Assembly (NCBI GenBank): GCA_044226685.1
Contig: JBGAGP010000193.1
Location: 1 to 5,648, forward strand
Reading direction: 5' to 3'
Source: Dongia_A sp044226685
Lineage (GTDB): Bacteria; Pseudomonadota; Alphaproteobacteria; Dongiales; Dongiaceae
Length of the DNA stretch: 5,648 nucleotides
Part shown: positions 5,489 to 5,648 of the stretch, piece after piece
How positions within the stretch are numbered: the first letter of the stretch is position 1
How the letters are laid out: every line of letters starts with the position of its first letter
Position numbers and translations under genes: made by a program
Notes under the pieces: generated by a model
Database searches by the model: none
Seen by the model: the letters and a program-made list of their open reading frames with translations, nothing else
What the model was told of the DNA's origin: nothing

Positions 5489-5648
5489 ATGGACCGCGAG
5501 GTCAGGACCGAGATTCCGCAGGACGCCTCGCCCGTGCTGGTCGAGGTGTGGCGCGGGCAGATGGTGGAAAGCCGCCACCGCCTCAGCATCGCCGTGGTCG
5601 ACCCGCATGGCGGCGTGGTGCATGCCTGGGGCGACATCGAGCAGCCGA
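5489..5648 (+). CDS. Type II L-asparaginase (Rhizobium etli AsnA-like), N-terminal part
   Basis: Fifty-three codons are visible before the window ends. After a short lead, the protein reads PVLVEVWRGQMVESRHRLSI and then AVVDPHGGVVHAWGDIEQP. This is the typical opening of the asparaginase II family (R. etli AsnA type), with the conserved RGxxVESxHR and AVVD...G elements. The family hydrolyses L-asparagine to aspartate and ammonia in the cytoplasm and is unrelated to E. coli AnsA/AnsB. The catalytic serine-lysine and zinc-binding cysteines come later in the sequence and cannot be checked here. The ATG at 5489 has AGGAG (5476-5480) eight nucleotides upstream; a GTG directly before it in frame is less likely. 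There is no signal peptide. It is divergent from the TPR gene. Confidence 0.85.
   Translation, partial: MDREVRTEIPQDASPVLVEVWRGQMVESRHRLSIAVVDPHGGVVHAWGDIEQP

Overview
The window is a 5.6 kb stretch of ordinary chromosome from a GC-rich bacterium, most likely an alphaproteobacterium and possibly near the Rhodospirillales. The evidence is an IalB-family protein next to rlmN, strong G/C preference at third codon positions, and periplasmic TPR proteins of a style common in that class. The order-level placement is inference. I found no insertion sequence, phage gene, CRISPR array, tRNA or rRNA.

There are eight protein-coding genes, two of them cut by the window ends. From left to right: a secreted TPR protein (1-530, minus, C-terminus outside the window); rlmN, the radical-SAM 23S rRNA A2503 methyltransferase (527-1693, minus); an exported IalB-family protein (1712-2236, minus); a TrmH/SpoU-type RNA ribose methyltransferase (2386-2964, minus); a GFA-fold zinc protein (3168-3566, plus); a DinB-superfamily protein (3589-4059, minus); a secreted TPR protein with an NlpI-like C-terminal part (4201-5358, minus); and the start of a type II L-asparaginase (5489 to the end, plus).

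The three leftmost genes look like one transcription unit running leftward, IalB-like > rlmN > TPR. The first gap is 18 nt, and rlmN shares the 4-nt overlap GTGA with the TPR gene, which suggests translational coupling. The 148-nt region upstream of the IalB-like gene carries a perfect CGTGA-N6-TCACG palindrome resembling a Crp/Fnr-family operator. The TrmH-like gene and the GFA gene diverge from a ~200-nt spacer. The GFA and DinB-like genes converge with 22 nt between their stops. The second TPR gene and the asparaginase gene diverge from a 130-nt spacer.

Two genes modify RNA (rlmN and the TrmH-like gene), and three encode exported proteins (two TPR, one IalB-like). The other three look like independent small metabolic or stress genes. 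Nothing here amounts to a clear new system. The observations most worth checking are the candidate operator, the coupled rlmN-TPR junction, the NlpI-like architecture of the second TPR protein without a lipobox, and a TrmH-family enzyme with a shortened motif 3 and a possibly leaderless start.
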